The notes: generated by a model not told the origin, from the sequence alone. A DNA stretch of 64,000 nucleotides from Embiotoca jacksoni (GCA_022577435.1 JAKOON010000017.1:1359501-1423500); one strand, 5' to 3'; shown: positions 44,701 to 58,385, counted from the stretch's first letter. Made by a program: numbers and translations.

Positions 44701-47700
44701 GGTAAATCTGTGGTGAGGTCATCCTCACTGGAAGAGCTCACAGGCTGACGAATATTGTGACATTCTTGTCATGGTAATTTAAATGTAAATATAAAAATGT
44801 ATCTGTGCTACTTGTTTTGTTCATTTCCTCTTTATTTTTTAGTCATCTTTGGCCCCTGTAAAGTATGGTGTCCCTCAGGGGTCAGTTTTCAGACCAATTC
44901 TTTTCAATTGTAAATGCTTCCCCTTGGACAAATCATTCGCAAACCTATTGCTTTCATCCACTGCTATGCCGATGACAGTCAGATTTATTTGCCCTACAGA
45001 GCCTCTGAACCTGGCATGATGAGTTCTTTACAGGACTGCTTGATGATGTCAAAGCTGGATGTCACAAAACTGTCTCCAACTTAAGCAAAGCCAAGATTCT
45101 TGTAATTGGTCTCCAGCTCTTAACCAAAAAATACTACCATCTGCAGGCCTGCTCATAGAATATCTTAAACCTGTTGCAAAAAAATCTTGGTTTGAGGGCA
45201 TTTTATGTTTCAAACACCACATCACAATGATTATGAAGTCCTGTTTTTAATCATCTTAGAAATTCCTCAAAAAGATGACCTATTTTAACATTTCAAGACA
45301 CAGAGACCATAATACACGCCTTCATCTCCTTACGCCTAGCTTAATGCAACAGGTTCTTCACCTGCCTCAGCCAAAAATCTATCACTCAACTCCAAATGGT
45401 ACAAACTCAGCTGCCAGACTTTTAACTAAAACCAGGACCACAGCACACCTGTTTTAGCCTCCTTCCACTGGATTTTAAGGCTTGTTTAAATTCAAAGGGT
45501 GTTTTGTTTTCTCACTTTGAGAGTGCTATATAAATAATAATTTATTGTTAGTATTATTATTTTCCCCTCCTTTTATGACATTAATCCAGCCATCAAATAT
45601 TTCTGAATGTTAAAACAAGGTTAATCAATCACACACAGTGTATCACTGCTCAGTAAAAATGACAAAGTTCACTCAACATATCCTCCTATATCCAATCCAT
45701 TCTGTGTGTCTACATTTTTTACAAGATTATTCATAGATGTATCTGGCTAGATAGTTTAAGGTAAAGATTATTTATGAAACAGATATGTTAGAAATCAGAG
45801 ATGTCTCTCCTCTTTACAGTTATATAACTGAAAAAAGAAAAAAAAGAATCTGCGCCATCTGCATAACACACCCCCAGGTGGATCCCAGGCGGCTGATCAA
45901 GGTGTTGGATCGGCTCATCTGACGAGCAGACGAACGGATCACCTGAGCTGTGATCATTAGAAATCAGGCGGGGCACGCTGAGCATGCAGCTGACAAACTC
46001 CACTGATAAAACCAGACAGTACATGGGGTTACTCAGAGTGAAAAAGAGGCTGATGGAGAAGTGGGGAGAAGATGAAAAGATGCTGGTGATTGTAAGTGAC
46101 TGATTAAGGTCAGAGGTGGGCTGGATGCCGGGGACTTGTGACAGTGTACATCAGAGGTGGTGCAACACCTCGCTTGTGAGGGAAATAGCTTTCATTCCTT
46201 TCATACAGATACACAGCAGGATTATTTCAGGAGATGTGCTTGTCGTACAAGGCCTCAGAGGTTACTTCCCTATACTCTGTAAAATATAAATAAATTGTGC
46301 TAAATTAACAGAACAACCTTTGAGTAGTTTACATTCAGGCCGTCAACTGCAACATCCTCAGATTTGAGTCTGGATGGAAAACTTTGTTGCATCTCATCTC
46401 TCTCTTGTCTCTCCACTGTGATTGTGAAAACACTGCCCAAGAAATAAATTATCTCCAGATTATCTGCTATCACTCTTTGCCATCAACATCCATGTCCAGA
46501 ATTACCACCTCACGTTTGTCTGCCTCTGTCAACCGCTCAAGTTGCAGTTTACATCCATGTCTGTCCTATGTGGTGAAGACTTGAATGAATTTGGTCCATA
46601 AATCTGATTCTGATAGAACACAAATTTGCAGCCATGACAGTAGACAATACTTCAAATAAGACGTTGCTGCAAAGAAAGGACAAATTCTAAAATGTGGATG
46701 CTTCACACACATCTTCAAACCGAGCCGCTCAGAAGATCCATATAATCACCACAGTTTCAAGGTGGACGCCCAAGATTAGTGTCACCAATTCAGTCTCTGA
46801 CCTCATTTGAAATATGGTCGCAATCTCCCCTTCTGTTGCTGAGTTTTGATGATGAATAATGACCAGAAAAGTGTTTTTGCAGAACATCATGATGTCACAG
46901 AGGAGTTGAGCTTTGCATATAAAATGTCATCACTCACTCATTTCATCCCATCAGACATTTGTGGTAAATTTGGTCATAATAAGCATACGCATTCTTAAGT
47001 TTTGTTAGGTTACAGTTGATCTTTGACCCACAAAATCTCATTAAGTCATCATTGAGTCCAAGTGAATGTTTGTGCCAAATTTGAAGAAATTCCCTCCAGG
47101 TGCTCCTGAGATATCATGTTCAAGAAAATGGGACGGTCGGACAGATGAGCTGAAAACATAATGCCTCTGGCCACGACTGTCATTAGTGTTATAATAAGGT
47201 GCATTTATCAAACCACTTTACACCTGCTGACGGCACAGTGTGAGCGTAACCTTTCAGAGTGAGAAGCAATTACCACACAAAATAAAGAACATTTCAACAT
47301 ATATATATGATTTTTAAATATATAAAAGGTGATAACATAAGAGGTATAATAACACTGGCTGGAATGGAAACTAAAGAAACAGGAAGCAGAGGAAGAATTC
47401 TGTTGATTGCTGGGGAAGTCACTCAAAAAAAGAAAAAGGGGGGTAATGTCCTATTAAATCTAATCTAAATAGTGGGCTACAAAAACCTTATTAGGAGTTA
47501 TTGTTACACCAATAAAAATACGTATATTTTCCTCAGTGTTCACGATCTCTGTATTGCAGTCAACTCTAATCTAGAAAAAAATGTTTTTATTATATTATAT
47601 TTAAATTTTAACTTCATGAGGAAAATAAATCTTATTTTTCACATAGGCCCAATATTTCTTTTGATAAATGCAGGCAGATCTGTTCAAATCTCCAAGCTAA

Positions 47701-50109
47701 CTTTTGATAATGCAGGTACCAGTGGCTTCTTTTGTACCTGTATTCCTCTAAACCAGCCTGCTCATTCCCACCTCAATTTAGTACGTCTTTCTTCTCACCA
47801 CTGGTCATAAATCTGACCTGTATGCAAATGTGTGGCAAAAATAAGCTCTAACGGGCTCTCAGCGGAGCACGAGGTGGCCTAACTCCAACACCAAAGCAGG
47901 GCAGCTGCAACAGGGGACACGAAGTGGAGATAGAAGCATATACAGGAGCTCAACCAACCAATACGTTTTCTCATCAATTCCTGCTGAGTTTAGGTTTCCT
48001 GGACATAAAGCAGGGAGTATTATCCGCTCCGAGACGTGCTTCGTCTAACTAAAACAGAACACTTGCCAAAGGAAATGGAGCCGTGATATGAGCGGTACGT
48101 GGAAAACATCCTAAAGTCGATGCTGGAGAATGATGAGAGATGGAGGAAACAGCTGTTGAGCAGTAACGAGTGTGACTCTGAAGTACGTCGACTGACTGAA
48201 GAGGCTCAGCGCTAATCTCTGTGTGTTCACAATCACCTGAAGGTACGTGCGCTTTCAGTCTCTGTGCTTTAACAGAAACGGGATGGAACACTTGAGCTGC
48301 TTTACATGAAAAAGTTCTCAAGAACATTTCATCCCGTTTTCCATCATATGATTCAACCTTACAGACTGTAACAGCGTTTCAGACTGGAAAACTGAGAGCA
48401 GAGCAAGCTTGTTTCTCCTGTGCCCTTTCCTTCACTCTCCCTCTGCCTGCTGCAGTCCGATTCCTCCCTGTCTCACTCTTTAAATTGGATATCTCTCACT
48501 CCTCGCAGCCTCTTTTACATCTACATCTTTACATTTTACATCTTACCTCTCTGTCAGTCACCTTAATCACCTGTTGAAGTTGCAGAATATTCCACAGCAC
48601 CCTCTCACCTGTTCCCTTCTTGCAGACGTAGGGCAGATTGTAGTTGCAGGGCACGTCATTCCATTTGCCGTTCTCGTGAGCAATCATGACCACGCAGTCT
48701 TCTCCTCCAGCGAAGAAGTTGTCCGGCTGGTTTTCACGCCAGTTCTCATATTGCTACACACATCATAAGTAAGAAAGTCAAATTCTAATGATGCTTTTCA
48801 CAGATTAAAGTCACTAAGTGCTTTACAAGATCTTAAATCAACGTAAAAGAGAATAACAAATACAAAATACATACTAAAAAAATAACTAATAGACAACAAA
48901 ATACATAATAAAAACAAAGTGCAGACTTGTGCATGGAAAAGCACGCAGAGACGTAGTTCGAGAAACAAATGTGAGGAATCGACTCTACTATCCCTACAAA
49001 AGGTTGTTTTGTATAACAACTGGCCTACAAAAGTTATTAAAGAGAAAATATTTTGTTGGGATCACAACTGTAAACAAACCCCTGTTGTTGGATATTTCTA
49101 GCTGTGACATTTATTCAGTTTCTCTGGGGAGCTAAACTGCACTGGGACCAACAGCTGGCTACAAAACAAAACAGACACAGCGGATTCCTCACCAGGTCCA
49201 TCTTGTCGGTCCACTGAAAGTCGTCCTCCACCGTTCGGTCGTTTAGCCCAATCCAGGTGTTGTCATGGCTCAGACCTGTGTAAGAAGAAACACAGAAGAA
49301 ATGTACACATAGAATGAACAGGCATGTAAATACAGTGCACAGCCTCTCACATACACACAGAAGAGATGTGGCAGTTTGAGTGTTTTCACAGCTGAAAGTC
49401 CAAACCGAGGTTCATGTTTTTTGTTCCATTGTTGACATTTGATTTGGTTAATTTTAGTTTCATCCTGTAAGCACACTAAAGCATTCTGCATAACATACAT
49501 ACATCTTGTTGTCATCACCTACGGGTGCTACGTCTCCCTATACGTTGATTAGTTTGCAGAGGTCGTGTTTCCAACGTCAGCGTGCTGTCAATTTGTCCGT
49601 TAGCCTTTTCCATTTGAATGGAGAAAAATTCAAGAAAAATTTTGTTGCCACTATATTATTAATACAGCACTACTACCAGCAGCACCAATCTCTCTCATAT
49701 TCTCTCTCTTTTCCTTTCAGGTTATTTTTCAGCATTTTTATGCGTTGATTTAAGTTGACTTTTGATTTGTTCGTTGGACTAAATTACAATTAAATACTTT
49801 GTCTCCTCCTCTCCCCATGCAGCTGGTTTTCATTTCTCTTGGTTATTTTTCTTCTTCTACTGTTCCATCTAAAAAGTGTTTTCACACTGCAAACTAACTG
49901 AACCAAGGTTTAGATTGATCCAGACTGAGACCACCATCTTTAGTCTAATCAAATTTACTTTTGAAATTTAATTTTCACCCTGACAGGTGAGAGCTGGTCA
50001 GAACAATGACAGCGATGTACTGGTTCTGTCTGTGTTGCACTGGTGAGGAGATTTTTGTTTGTGGAAAAACAAAATTTCCCTAATGGTGTTTAGGGTTAAT
50101 CTCATTTGT

Positions 50110-50162
<53 letters not shown>

Positions 50163-52771
50163 TACGTGCACATCTGTACAGGCACGTGCTTGTGCTCGCA
50201 CATACTGTATGTAATGGAATTTCAATCATCTCATTAACATCATTACTAGGCCCATTAACATTCCTAATGGCTCTGATCCCTTTATTGGGTGGAGACGTCC
50301 CTTTTTCGAGGCAACTAAATACACTTTTTGGTAACAGTGCTCATGTAGAGGAAAGATGAGCGCTTGATGGTTGGTGCTGTCCTGGCATCTGCCCGAAACA
50401 GAAGGTGGATACAGAATTACTGGAGCTTGCTCATGGTGATCTGGCGTTATTGCAACACGAGTGGCTGTGGAGCGCTGCCAGGGTGAGAAGCTAAGAATTT
50501 AGGAGATGAAGGTACCGAAGAAGGACCAAATGGACATTAGCGTGTAAATGCTGACTGCCACTAATAAACTGTTCTTTTTGGCCAAATGTGTAAATCCCCC
50601 ATGAAAAGGAGTGGAAGAGCCAAGAAGCTTACATTAAAACACAAGTGTTTCAATCTTTGCTTGTGTGCCAAACATTCAGATAGGATTAGCAAATAATTCA
50701 GGACAACATGAAATACCAGATGCCTTGGCTTTGCTACAGCAAAAGCACATAGTTTAGACAACCACAGCAAAATATCTGAGAACTACTACAGATATTTTAA
50801 AATAAATGTAAGTTTCATCTCGCCCAAAATGCGAATATTCATGTTAAAATAACAAAATCCAGCCATAGTAATTAATTATGGTATTTCAATTAATGCAAAT
50901 CTTTATGAGTCACCTGCCAGTCTTACATCATATTTCACAGAAATCAAAATGTATTGTAATTTAAATCAAATGCAGTATCTATCTGGTAACCATCCTCTGT
51001 TTTCAGTTTCATGATGTTGGCACTTAAATTTCCTTCATTGGACATAAATATATGATATTAATACAAACGCTGTTCACAGATTTCAAGACAGAATTCCATT
51101 TGAAGAAAGACTATGACAGTATATTAAATGTTCTGTCACAGACACTTACATCACAGGCTGTAGCACCATTTCATAGCACCAAATGGGGATACACATTTAT
51201 TTAGCTGAACAGATTTGGCCCCTGAGGGTTTTTATTTTTTATTTTTTGTGTGTGTTTTCAGTGTGGAATGCAATAATCCCCTTCAAGGGCTGTTCGCAGC
51301 TGAACCACACAGACATTTATCACTGAGTTATGAAATACACGTAAGGCGAGAGGTGCCATCCCCAAGTATACTAATAATAAAGTAGAGGAGTAGATATCAA
51401 TCAGCAGCCAGTAAAAGGGATCTGGGGCAGAGCACAGTGACAGCTGGTTCGATTATTACTGTTAAATCATCGCCATTATTTCAATTCAGACATTACTTGT
51501 TTAAATGTGACTGGTGATTGTAAGTGCCACCAGATATTTCTTGACTTATAGTGGTGTGGAGTAGGAAGAGCAGCTGCTTTCAGTGTGAATTTCTATTTGA
51601 AGATTTTCTCTCATTCTGAATCCACAGCTGTCTTCAGCTTTGAAACGGAGTACCTGGATAATTTGACCAGGCATTTGACAAATCACAAGTCATCTTGTTA
51701 AAGATGGCTCGACTGTAAATACAACGACACATGAGCCTCATGTACTGTATGACTTTCATTAGCAGCATGTTGCTATGCTAATGTTAGCATTCGGCTCCAA
51801 GCATTGCTGTGCGCAAGTAGCTGGGAATTATTAGTCTTGTTAACTGGTGGTTCAGCTCTGAGACTTTTAGAGCCTGATAAATCAGAGAACAACTTTTATT
51901 GGCTGATATTGGCCCATTACAAATACTGCATATCAGTATCAGAATGAATGTTGGCTGAAATGAACACATTTTTTTTTACAGAACAAAATGCAGAAAAAGA
52001 TGCTTGGACTGAATTACAAATTACTCTATTTGTGTGTGTTTCTATAGTTTTGATAAATCAATAAACTGAAAAAAAAAAAAAAATCCTGCCTCCATTATAT
52101 ATCTTTGTCCGATAACCATGAGGGATCATTGCAAAAAAAAAAAAAAGTGTTACATAGGCCTATGTATTTACATTTTTTAAAGTACATACAAAGTGCCATA
52201 TTAATGTGGAATAACACAACAAGGGTCTATTGACTCAATATTACTACTTGCCTTAACCAACCAAATACCTCACTAATTTACAGGATGCTATGCATGTTAT
52301 GTTCATCCACCAAATCTCAAGTGGGTACCTCCCTTCACCGGTGTTTCGTCGAGGTCGGCCCACAACACCTCTCAACAGCAGTCCTGATGTCCCAGAACTA
52401 CTCCCCTCGACACCCACCACCCCGGCTCTACCTGTTTTACATATAAACTAGGATGACTTGTGCCTACATACTTTGCAGCGTTATCTTTGCTCAAAGCCCA
52501 AAAATCACACATGCTACACATTACCACCAACTTTCTAACTTTAGCTTTCCTTCAATCATATGAGAACAAACACTGAGCAGCCCTGTCTGTGCCATCTTCG
52601 TCCTCCACCCACCTCTGATGAAGTTCTGCTCGGCCGCGCTGTGGATGCTGGCCAGGTGGCCGCTATGCTCGCGGCAGTCCTTCTCAGCATCCTCCCAGGT
52701 GTGTCGGCGGCTGAAGTACCTGTAGCAGTGGCCATGAAACTTCCTCCACGTGTGCTCGCAGCCCTCGGTGT
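38585..52771 (-). CDS. ncan: ncan, neurocan (3' part: C-type lectin, Sushi, C-terminal tail; 5 exons)
   Basis: Secreted brain chondroitin sulfate proteoglycan of the lectican family; its C-terminal G3 region binds tenascins and sulfated glycolipids (family knowledge). Reading down the minus strand, exons 52771-52613, 49275-49193, 48753-48609, 40256-40074 and 38721-38585 join in frame and give the last 235 residues. The C-type lectin domain has six cysteines (long form), WIGLND, the QPD motif in ENQPDNFF and WND before the fifth cysteine. One Sushi domain follows with four cysteines (LCGAPP, VRYQC, AKC, IIC), then a tail of 44 residues with 12 His and 14 Arg/Lys. The basic His-rich tail and linkage to hapln4 point to neurocan rather than brevican, versican or aggrecan. 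EGF and N-terminal exons are not in the window. Whether this is ncana or ncanb is not resolved. Confidence 0.93.
40074..40256 (-). CDS. ncan: ncan exon: Sushi/CCP domain
   Basis: 183 nt, acceptor gcctctacag, donor gtgagt. It encodes one complete Sushi domain of about 60 residues with four cysteines and the conserved GKWDRP near the end. Confidence 0.96.
40994..41465 (+). repeat. 'catagactgtatata' family, longer copy
   Basis: Starts accatagactgtgtataaaa. Downstream blocks 'actcccattcaaaaag', 'gattgacatgcctggggt', 'aatgtggtcacatctggctc' and 'aagatggcgacggccagaat' recur in the same order at 63110-63590, so the element is at least about 470 bases long. Confidence 0.75.
43230..43410 (+). repeat. 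interspersed repeat, 'gttagcttagcttagc' family, copy 2
   Basis: 'attttgagaaatatccttat', 'ttgccaagagataaaagaga' and 'gttagcttagcttagcaa' occur in the expected order. It is more diverged than the copy at 31874. Confidence 0.55.
44850..45570 (+). mobile_element. degraded non-LTR retrotransposon (L2/Maui-like LINE), RT remnant
   Basis: Conceptual translation shows the reverse-transcriptase motif YGVPQGSV (44864 on) and, after a frameshift, CYADDSQIYLP (44962 on) with the catalytic Asp pair, then a stop. Later NSAARLLTKTR (about 45399 on) matches the usual C-terminal motif. The 3' end reads 'gctatataaataataattta' followed by att units, as in L2-clade fish LINEs. It is 5'-truncated, frameshifted and inactive. 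It lies inside an ncan intron in antisense to ncan. Confidence 0.8.
46585..47182 (+). repeat. interspersed repeat, copy 2 (partner 8238-8765)
   Basis: Collinear with 8238-8765. Its end reads 'ataatgcctctggccacgac', a common terminal block of this perciform repeat. No intact frame. Confidence 0.75.
48609..48753 (-). CDS. ncan: ncan exon: C-type lectin domain part 3
   Basis: 145 nt, acceptor gatgtgtgtag, donor gtgaga. It encodes the Ca2+/ligand loop with QPD, GGEDC, GKWND and the last cysteines (DVPC, YVC), ending CKKGT plus one base of a split Val. Confidence 0.96.
49193..49275 (-). CDS. ncan: ncan exon: C-type lectin domain part 2
   Basis: 83 nt, acceptor cttacacag, donor gtgagg. It encodes LSHDNTWIGLND through WTDKMDL, including the WIGLND core motif; the residue at the 5' junction is a split Gly. 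Confidence 0.95.
50107..50161. repeat. (TG)n microsatellite
   Basis: About 27 TG units with one TA near the start. Confidence 0.97.
51735..51835 (+). repeat. fragment of 'ttagcat' interspersed repeat
   Basis: 'agcatgttgctatgctaatg', 'ttagcattcggctccaagca' and 'ttgctgtgcgcaagta' match the 3' portion of the family seen at 5580-6210. Confidence 0.5.
52613..52771 (-). CDS. ncan: ncan exon: C-type lectin domain part 1
   Basis: 159 nt, entering at phase 1 (split Asp) and leaving with one base of a split Gly; acceptor cacctgcag, donor gtgggt. It encodes DTEGCEHTWRKFHGHCYRYF and on to EQNFIRG, with the first three lectin-domain cysteines. Confidence 0.96.
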
Positions 52772-53411
52772 CTGCAGGTGTGAAAGAGAAGGAGGAGGTA
52801 ATTGAAAAGGGCATTTCACTTATTAGTCCATTTAAAATCCACGCGGGAAGACAAGTGAGTGTGTCTGTTAAAGACCCACATTATGCTGCAAAGAAAAGAG
52901 GTTGAAGGATTAGGATTAAGGAGAAGGAGACCATTATCCTTAAAGTATTTTTTTTTTTAATTTTTTTTATCCACAAACACCAAGTTCCTCCTGTCTTGTA
53001 GCAAACAAGATCTACATGATACTTTCCCTTTGGCCCTCTCGTTCTTCCATTGCTTCTTCTGTACTATGTTGCTTTAAGTGCCCTCTGTGACACTCCTCTC
53101 TGTCTCCATCCCTCTGTCTGCGTCTTCTCCTCTTTGATTTGACTTGGACTTTTAATCCACAGTGGCGGCAACCCGGCGGTGAGACAGCTTAGCGCAGTGA
53201 AAGGGCGTTTTAATCTATTCAAATGACAACAATCCTTAGAAATTGCTTCCAGTGTGCAGTGCTTGCTTGGTAATTAAGCCCTGTCACAGTCCTGTCAGCA
53301 CAGTGACTATCCCTACACCCATCCCTCCATCCATTCCTCCTTCTTCCTTCTCATCTGTTCTCTCCTCATGTCTCTGGGGGTTAGCTGTGTGACTGTGAGT
53401 TGTACATTGTG

Positions 53412-53414
<3 letters not shown>

Positions 53415-53463
<49 letters not shown>
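53415..53463. repeat. (TG)n microsatellite
   Basis: About 24 TG units. Confidence 0.97.
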
Positions 53464-53465
<2 letters not shown>

Positions 53466-54857
53466 CTTCCAGCTTTGGATCGTCTGTGTGTCCATAGATG
53501 TGTGGATATCTGAAAGTGGGGACGTGTGTGTATAGTTGATGTGGTTTAGGCTCGATCTGTCAGCCGAGCCGCATCCAGTTTCCCCTCGTCCTCTTCCCTC
53601 CTCCCTCCCTGCACTGTGAGGATCAGGGAAATGGCCTCAACCCCCCCGCCCCCCCCAAACAAATCTGAGGCGACACCAGTAAATTGGGCAGTGCAAATTG
53701 GGCCGTATGGGGCCCTGCTTAGTATGCAGAGGGATGCAGTCTGATCCATGGAAAGAAGAGGGAGAGGAGAGGAAAGGAAAGGAGAGGAGTCCATTATGAA
53801 AGATTTTCTATCAAGTAAAATAAAATAATCGGCCTCAAAACCTGTGCTTTTCAGACTATTGAGCTCTCCTCCATTCAGAGTGTTGTTCAGGGCCATTTGA
53901 GGTACACTGCTGTGAAGTGGAATGACAATTTCACAAAATGCTATGCACTCGGTCACAGTACCGGTGCTTCCTCAGGTGAAGCTCTGAGGTTTGGAAACAC
54001 TCACTACTCTGAATAAATATAAATTCACCAACTTAAGATACATTTCTGTTTTCCTTCATTGCAGCTCAGTGCATTAGCTGACTCAGAAGCTGTGCACTAA
54101 CTCAACGAGTGCCACCAGTGAGTGTAAAAGTGACAAACTCACTTACTGGCAGTGAGCAATGATGAGCAAAGTGTGGGAAAACTGCTCTGCGTGCAAAGCA
54201 GCCACTGTGTGTCCAACATGCATGTTACAGTCTACTTGTACCCTTGAGTTTAGAGCATCATTTTTTTGTCACGTCTCATGCAATAAACATAAAGCTCTGT
54301 CATGTCAGAAATGAGTTGCATATGAATGCACGTTGGCTTTGTATGGGGCCAGACAGAGGAGGAGGACACATGAAGAATGAGTGTAATAATGTTTGCATAT
54401 GTCTGGGAAATTCATGGTGGCAAGTGTCTGTCCAGTTACATCACTCAGTAATGCTCTGCAGCTTGTTCTGTAGAGTTTGGAGTTCATCATTCATCCACTG
54501 GAATGTCTGACATGCTGCCATTCAGCCCCATGTAGTCAGTCTGGTGGAAATGGAGTTCTACATAAAGCAGACATCTAGTTCAACTGTTAAAATGAGTTGC
54601 AGCTGCAGTAAGGTCGGATATATGTACATTCATATGTCTCTATAGGACTGAGGTTTTAATATGCAAATTATGCATTTATCTAATGAAATATTCACTAACT
54701 TGCATATATATTCAGAACAGAAATCTGAACATTGGATGAAGCCAGGTTAAAATTCTTATTTAATTTTGTTAATATATTAGAGTCAAAGGTTTTTACGGAG
54801 GGGATTTTGGATTTTTTTTTTTTAGCACTCCATATATCAGAAAATAGTCAGCAGCCA

Positions 54858-54858
<1 letters not shown>

Positions 54859-54892
<34 letters not shown>
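54859..54892. repeat. poly(A) run with adjacent hairpin
   Basis: 34 consecutive A, followed by an inverted repeat: gagaatggcctttaa near 54899-54913 pairs with ttaaaggccattttctc near 54928-54944. Confidence 0.85.
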
Positions 54893-54898
<6 letters not shown>

Positions 54899-57800
54899 GA
54901 GAATGGCCTTTAAAGATGTATTTAACATTAAAGGCCATTTTCTCAAAATTAGTTTTTTCCTCACACTCTGAGACAAAAATCTCCTCTTCACTTCCTCTTA
55001 GATACGTTGTACATCAAACCTCACAGTTTTTCTCCTATAAAGGTTTCTATAGATGACTGTGTTCATATATCATTCATAGCATGATGTATTAAACATTTTA
55101 TTTATGATTGTCATGAATTCAGGAGAAATCTACAGACACAAATACAAAAAGTAGTAAAATAAACACCTTAATGTGTATTTTTCTTTCTGCTAGTCTGAAA
55201 GAAGCATAAAGCCCAAAATCTCAAAATTGACAAGTACATGTATAATCTATGTTTTTTTTAGCCTGCTGTGTAATGCCTTTAATAAAACATGTTCCTATTG
55301 TTTTATAAAGCTTTTCCTACTTGGTTAAAACCTTTTGTGGGGGAGAAATTGTTATTTTAAAGGAAGGTGTCACAAAACTTTTGCTGGTACAAGAACTTGG
55401 TTCAGGTTGCCCAATTATCAAACAATTTCAAAAAAATATACATATCTTGTCGCTGCAAAGCATCCAGTCAGGATGACTAACAGCGCACTCACAGCAGATT
55501 AACAGCTGCAGTGACTTTAAGGAAGATTGACTGAGGGAAGAGAGATTCATGCATCTACAAGACCAGATATTTACAAAGAATTCTCAGCACTTCAGTACAT
55601 ACGAAATTAGGTTTAACATAGCAGAGAAGTGTCATGTGTCTGACATGAATCCATTTAATTAACATAAAAATATATAAAAGAATAAATCTGTGACACACAC
55701 ACTGCAGCTCGAGTACAACTACTTAACTTCAGCTGATGCATATTGCACTAACATGCATTTGATAATTTGTCCTGTATTTTATGCAAAATAAAAAATAGGG
55801 GGGCTCTGATATTTCATTGCCACCAAAGAATTATTTTGTTTGTTGGTCCAGCACTAGACTTTGGTGCCGGTAGTATATCTTGACCTTCAGGTCAGATAAT
55901 CAGCAGGACTAGTGGATTGGATTCCTGTCCTCCTTTGATCAAGTAATGGCCTCAGAGCGCTACTCTAAGCTGCTCCCACAATTATTATGTAAATGATGTA
56001 AATGTGGAGTATTGTTTCATTACTTTGCCTGCTCAGATTTCTCCAGGTAGTCGGGGGAATTAATCTGAAGTCCTCGAAACATACTAATGATATGAAACTC
56101 AGTTACCCATTTTAGCAGTCTGAGCCTCCTCTGGGCAGCTCAGAGGCTCCCTGGTCTGCCCCGCAGCTTCAGAGCCAAATGAGCCTGGGTTTCACATCGC
56201 ATTAGAACTTCTGTGTATGCTCTGCTCATTTTAGAGTAGAGATCCTTTCACAATGCATAGCACGGACTTGCAGCTACTTGTAATTTTGGATGTTAGTTCT
56301 GTACCTGTCTTTTATGGTAGTAAGAGTTGAATTACTTCATAGAAAGAATTCAGGTTTCCTATTTTAGCAAAGAAGGGTTCATCCAAACTCTTCAGCATTG
56401 CTTGGAGACAAGTACAATTAAAAAAAACCAAAAAACAACTTTAAACTCAGTTGACTCTAACAGATGCTCAAGTCAACCAAAAAATATTTTTAACTTGATG
56501 GAAATCCTTGAAAAAAATAAAATAAAAATCTGATATCTTTAGTGTTTCCGGGGCTCCTCTGAGTCAAATGTATTCTCAAGAACAGAAATTTCTACATGCA
56601 CTAAGAGGAAGGATGAAGAGATGAAGGAGGAAAGCAAATGCATTTACAGCACTCCATTTGTTACATTGTGTACAAAAAAAGGGACCACTACAGAGAACTT
56701 CATAACATCAATAAAAAAAAAAAATGAATTAGAAGTGAAAGGTAGCAGCAAAAAAACTGTGAATAAAACGCTGCCCTCTCATTCTTTTGAATGAGGTCAT
56801 TCTGTCCCTCGGGCTCTGGCCAAACAACCCAGGGGCATCCAGCAAAAACAAAAGTTTAACCTGGCTCAACTGCAGTGCGAACCCAGCATTATCCAGCAAG
56901 GTACTATATTGATCAATCAAATGCTTGTATGGTCGTGTAAACAAAAAGATTAAATTGTTTCAGATGTGGTAACTTTCCAGAGTTGTAAAATCCTGTCTCT
57001 GCATCTTACAATTTTCAATGCAATATTTTGGTGCCACCAACTCGTGTCTAAAAAAGGACTTCCTGGATAAAATATATTAAGACTTGATTATGAGACTTAT
57101 TTTCTGTTTTCGCATCTGCTTGCTCAATGATGATTCAAGCACGGGCTTTGTGGGACCAAAGTCAGACACCTTTAAGAACCTGGTAAGACTTCAAAGAAAA
57201 TATGAATGAGTCATTCCACACTGAGCCTTTTGTTTTCAAAATCCCATTAAAGGTAAAGAGAAAGGAGAAGTTTGTTCTACTCTGATCTGTAAAGACTCCC
57301 CTCCAGTGAATTCGATTTAAATTTGTTTAAATGTTTTTTATGCACTAAAAGACATATCGATCAGTCAACACCATGACTGAGCATTTTCATTATGGAACTG
57401 TAGTGTGAAGTGACAGTCTCAATCAGCCAGGATTTCATATGTCACCTAACTACAAAACCAATCCTGTCTCTAACTTGAGGAGTGGAGCAGCTCAAGCAGC
57501 AGGCGAGGAGCGGGTTGAGATAGAGGCAGGAAATATCTGCATATTTATAGATCTGAACAGATCTAAGTCAGTTTAAGGTATTAAAGGATTTTTTTTTCTT
57601 AGAAAAACACGGCTGAATATGTAATTTTAAGATTAGTTTTAAGGGGTTTTATCAAAGCCAGTAGAGAGACTTTAATACTCAAAGTTCCGTTAGTTTCACA
57701 GGGGATGTACCGCATTTTGCAGCCACACTTCTCATAGCTTACACAGCATGCTTCTGTAGATTATTAGCCAGCACACTGTTATCTTTGGTCTTTAGGACTA

Positions 57801-58269
57801 AAATCAGCCACTGCTGCTGTCATATTCTCTTCATCAGCAGACCTGGGACCTGCTAAAAGTGTTTGCCCACATGACATCTGGTGCATTGTTTTAAAGTTGG
57901 GAGAGGGTCCAGTTTGGCTCATGAAGGTGGAGAAAGGGTTGTTATCTGCAGGACCAGGGACAACAGAGTCAGGGTAGGTGTCACAGAGATAGAGAAGAAA
58001 CACTCACACTCACACAGATATACACACCTATAAATTAAACATACACGCCTTCATTGAGTCACACATCCTCTGCTGTGGGATCCAGATGGGCATTAAGCCC
58101 AGAGTCTGTGTGTGTATAAGGCAAGTGCTGGTCCCATTAAAGCCTTAATGGTTTTAAAACAGGACATGTGAACTACAAACACAAATGTAGACCTGGTGTG
58201 ATTCCTATATAGGCTTTATACAAAACCAACCTTTGGTGTATCACAAAAAAGTGAAGTAATTGAGCAATA

Positions 58270-58385
58270 AGCTACAGAGTGGGAGGACAGAGAAAAGTGA
58301 GACAGAAAAAGAAAGTGAAAGAATCAGAAAAGCAGAGAGCAAGACCGAGGAAAGAAGAGAGAGAAAAGAAAAAGGAGAGATCAAA
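58270..58385. repeat. polypurine (A/G) tract
   Basis: About 115 bases of mostly A and G with few pyrimidines; the open frame there (Lys/Glu/Arg-rich) is compositional. Confidence 0.7.

Larger units (their letters stand above)
40257..48608 (-). other. ncan intron between lectin and Sushi exons
   Basis: 8.35 kb. It holds the 40994-41465 repeat, the 43230-43410 repeat, a dead LINE (44850-45570) and the 46585-47182 repeat. The rest shows nothing recognisable. Confidence 0.7.
49276..52612 (-). other. ncan intron within lectin domain
   Basis: 3.3 kb with a (TG)n tract at 50107-50161, a 'ttagcat' repeat fragment near 51735-51835 and two oligo-A runs (52070-52083, 52134-52146). No additional exon was seen. 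Confidence 0.65.

Noticed and set aside
57779..57945. Possible minus-strand exon (NNPFSTFMSQTG...) with an acceptor and phase 1-1 borders
   Set aside because: Phase fits an ncan exon, but it has no EGF cysteine pattern, a weak donor (gtccca) and no similarity I recognise.
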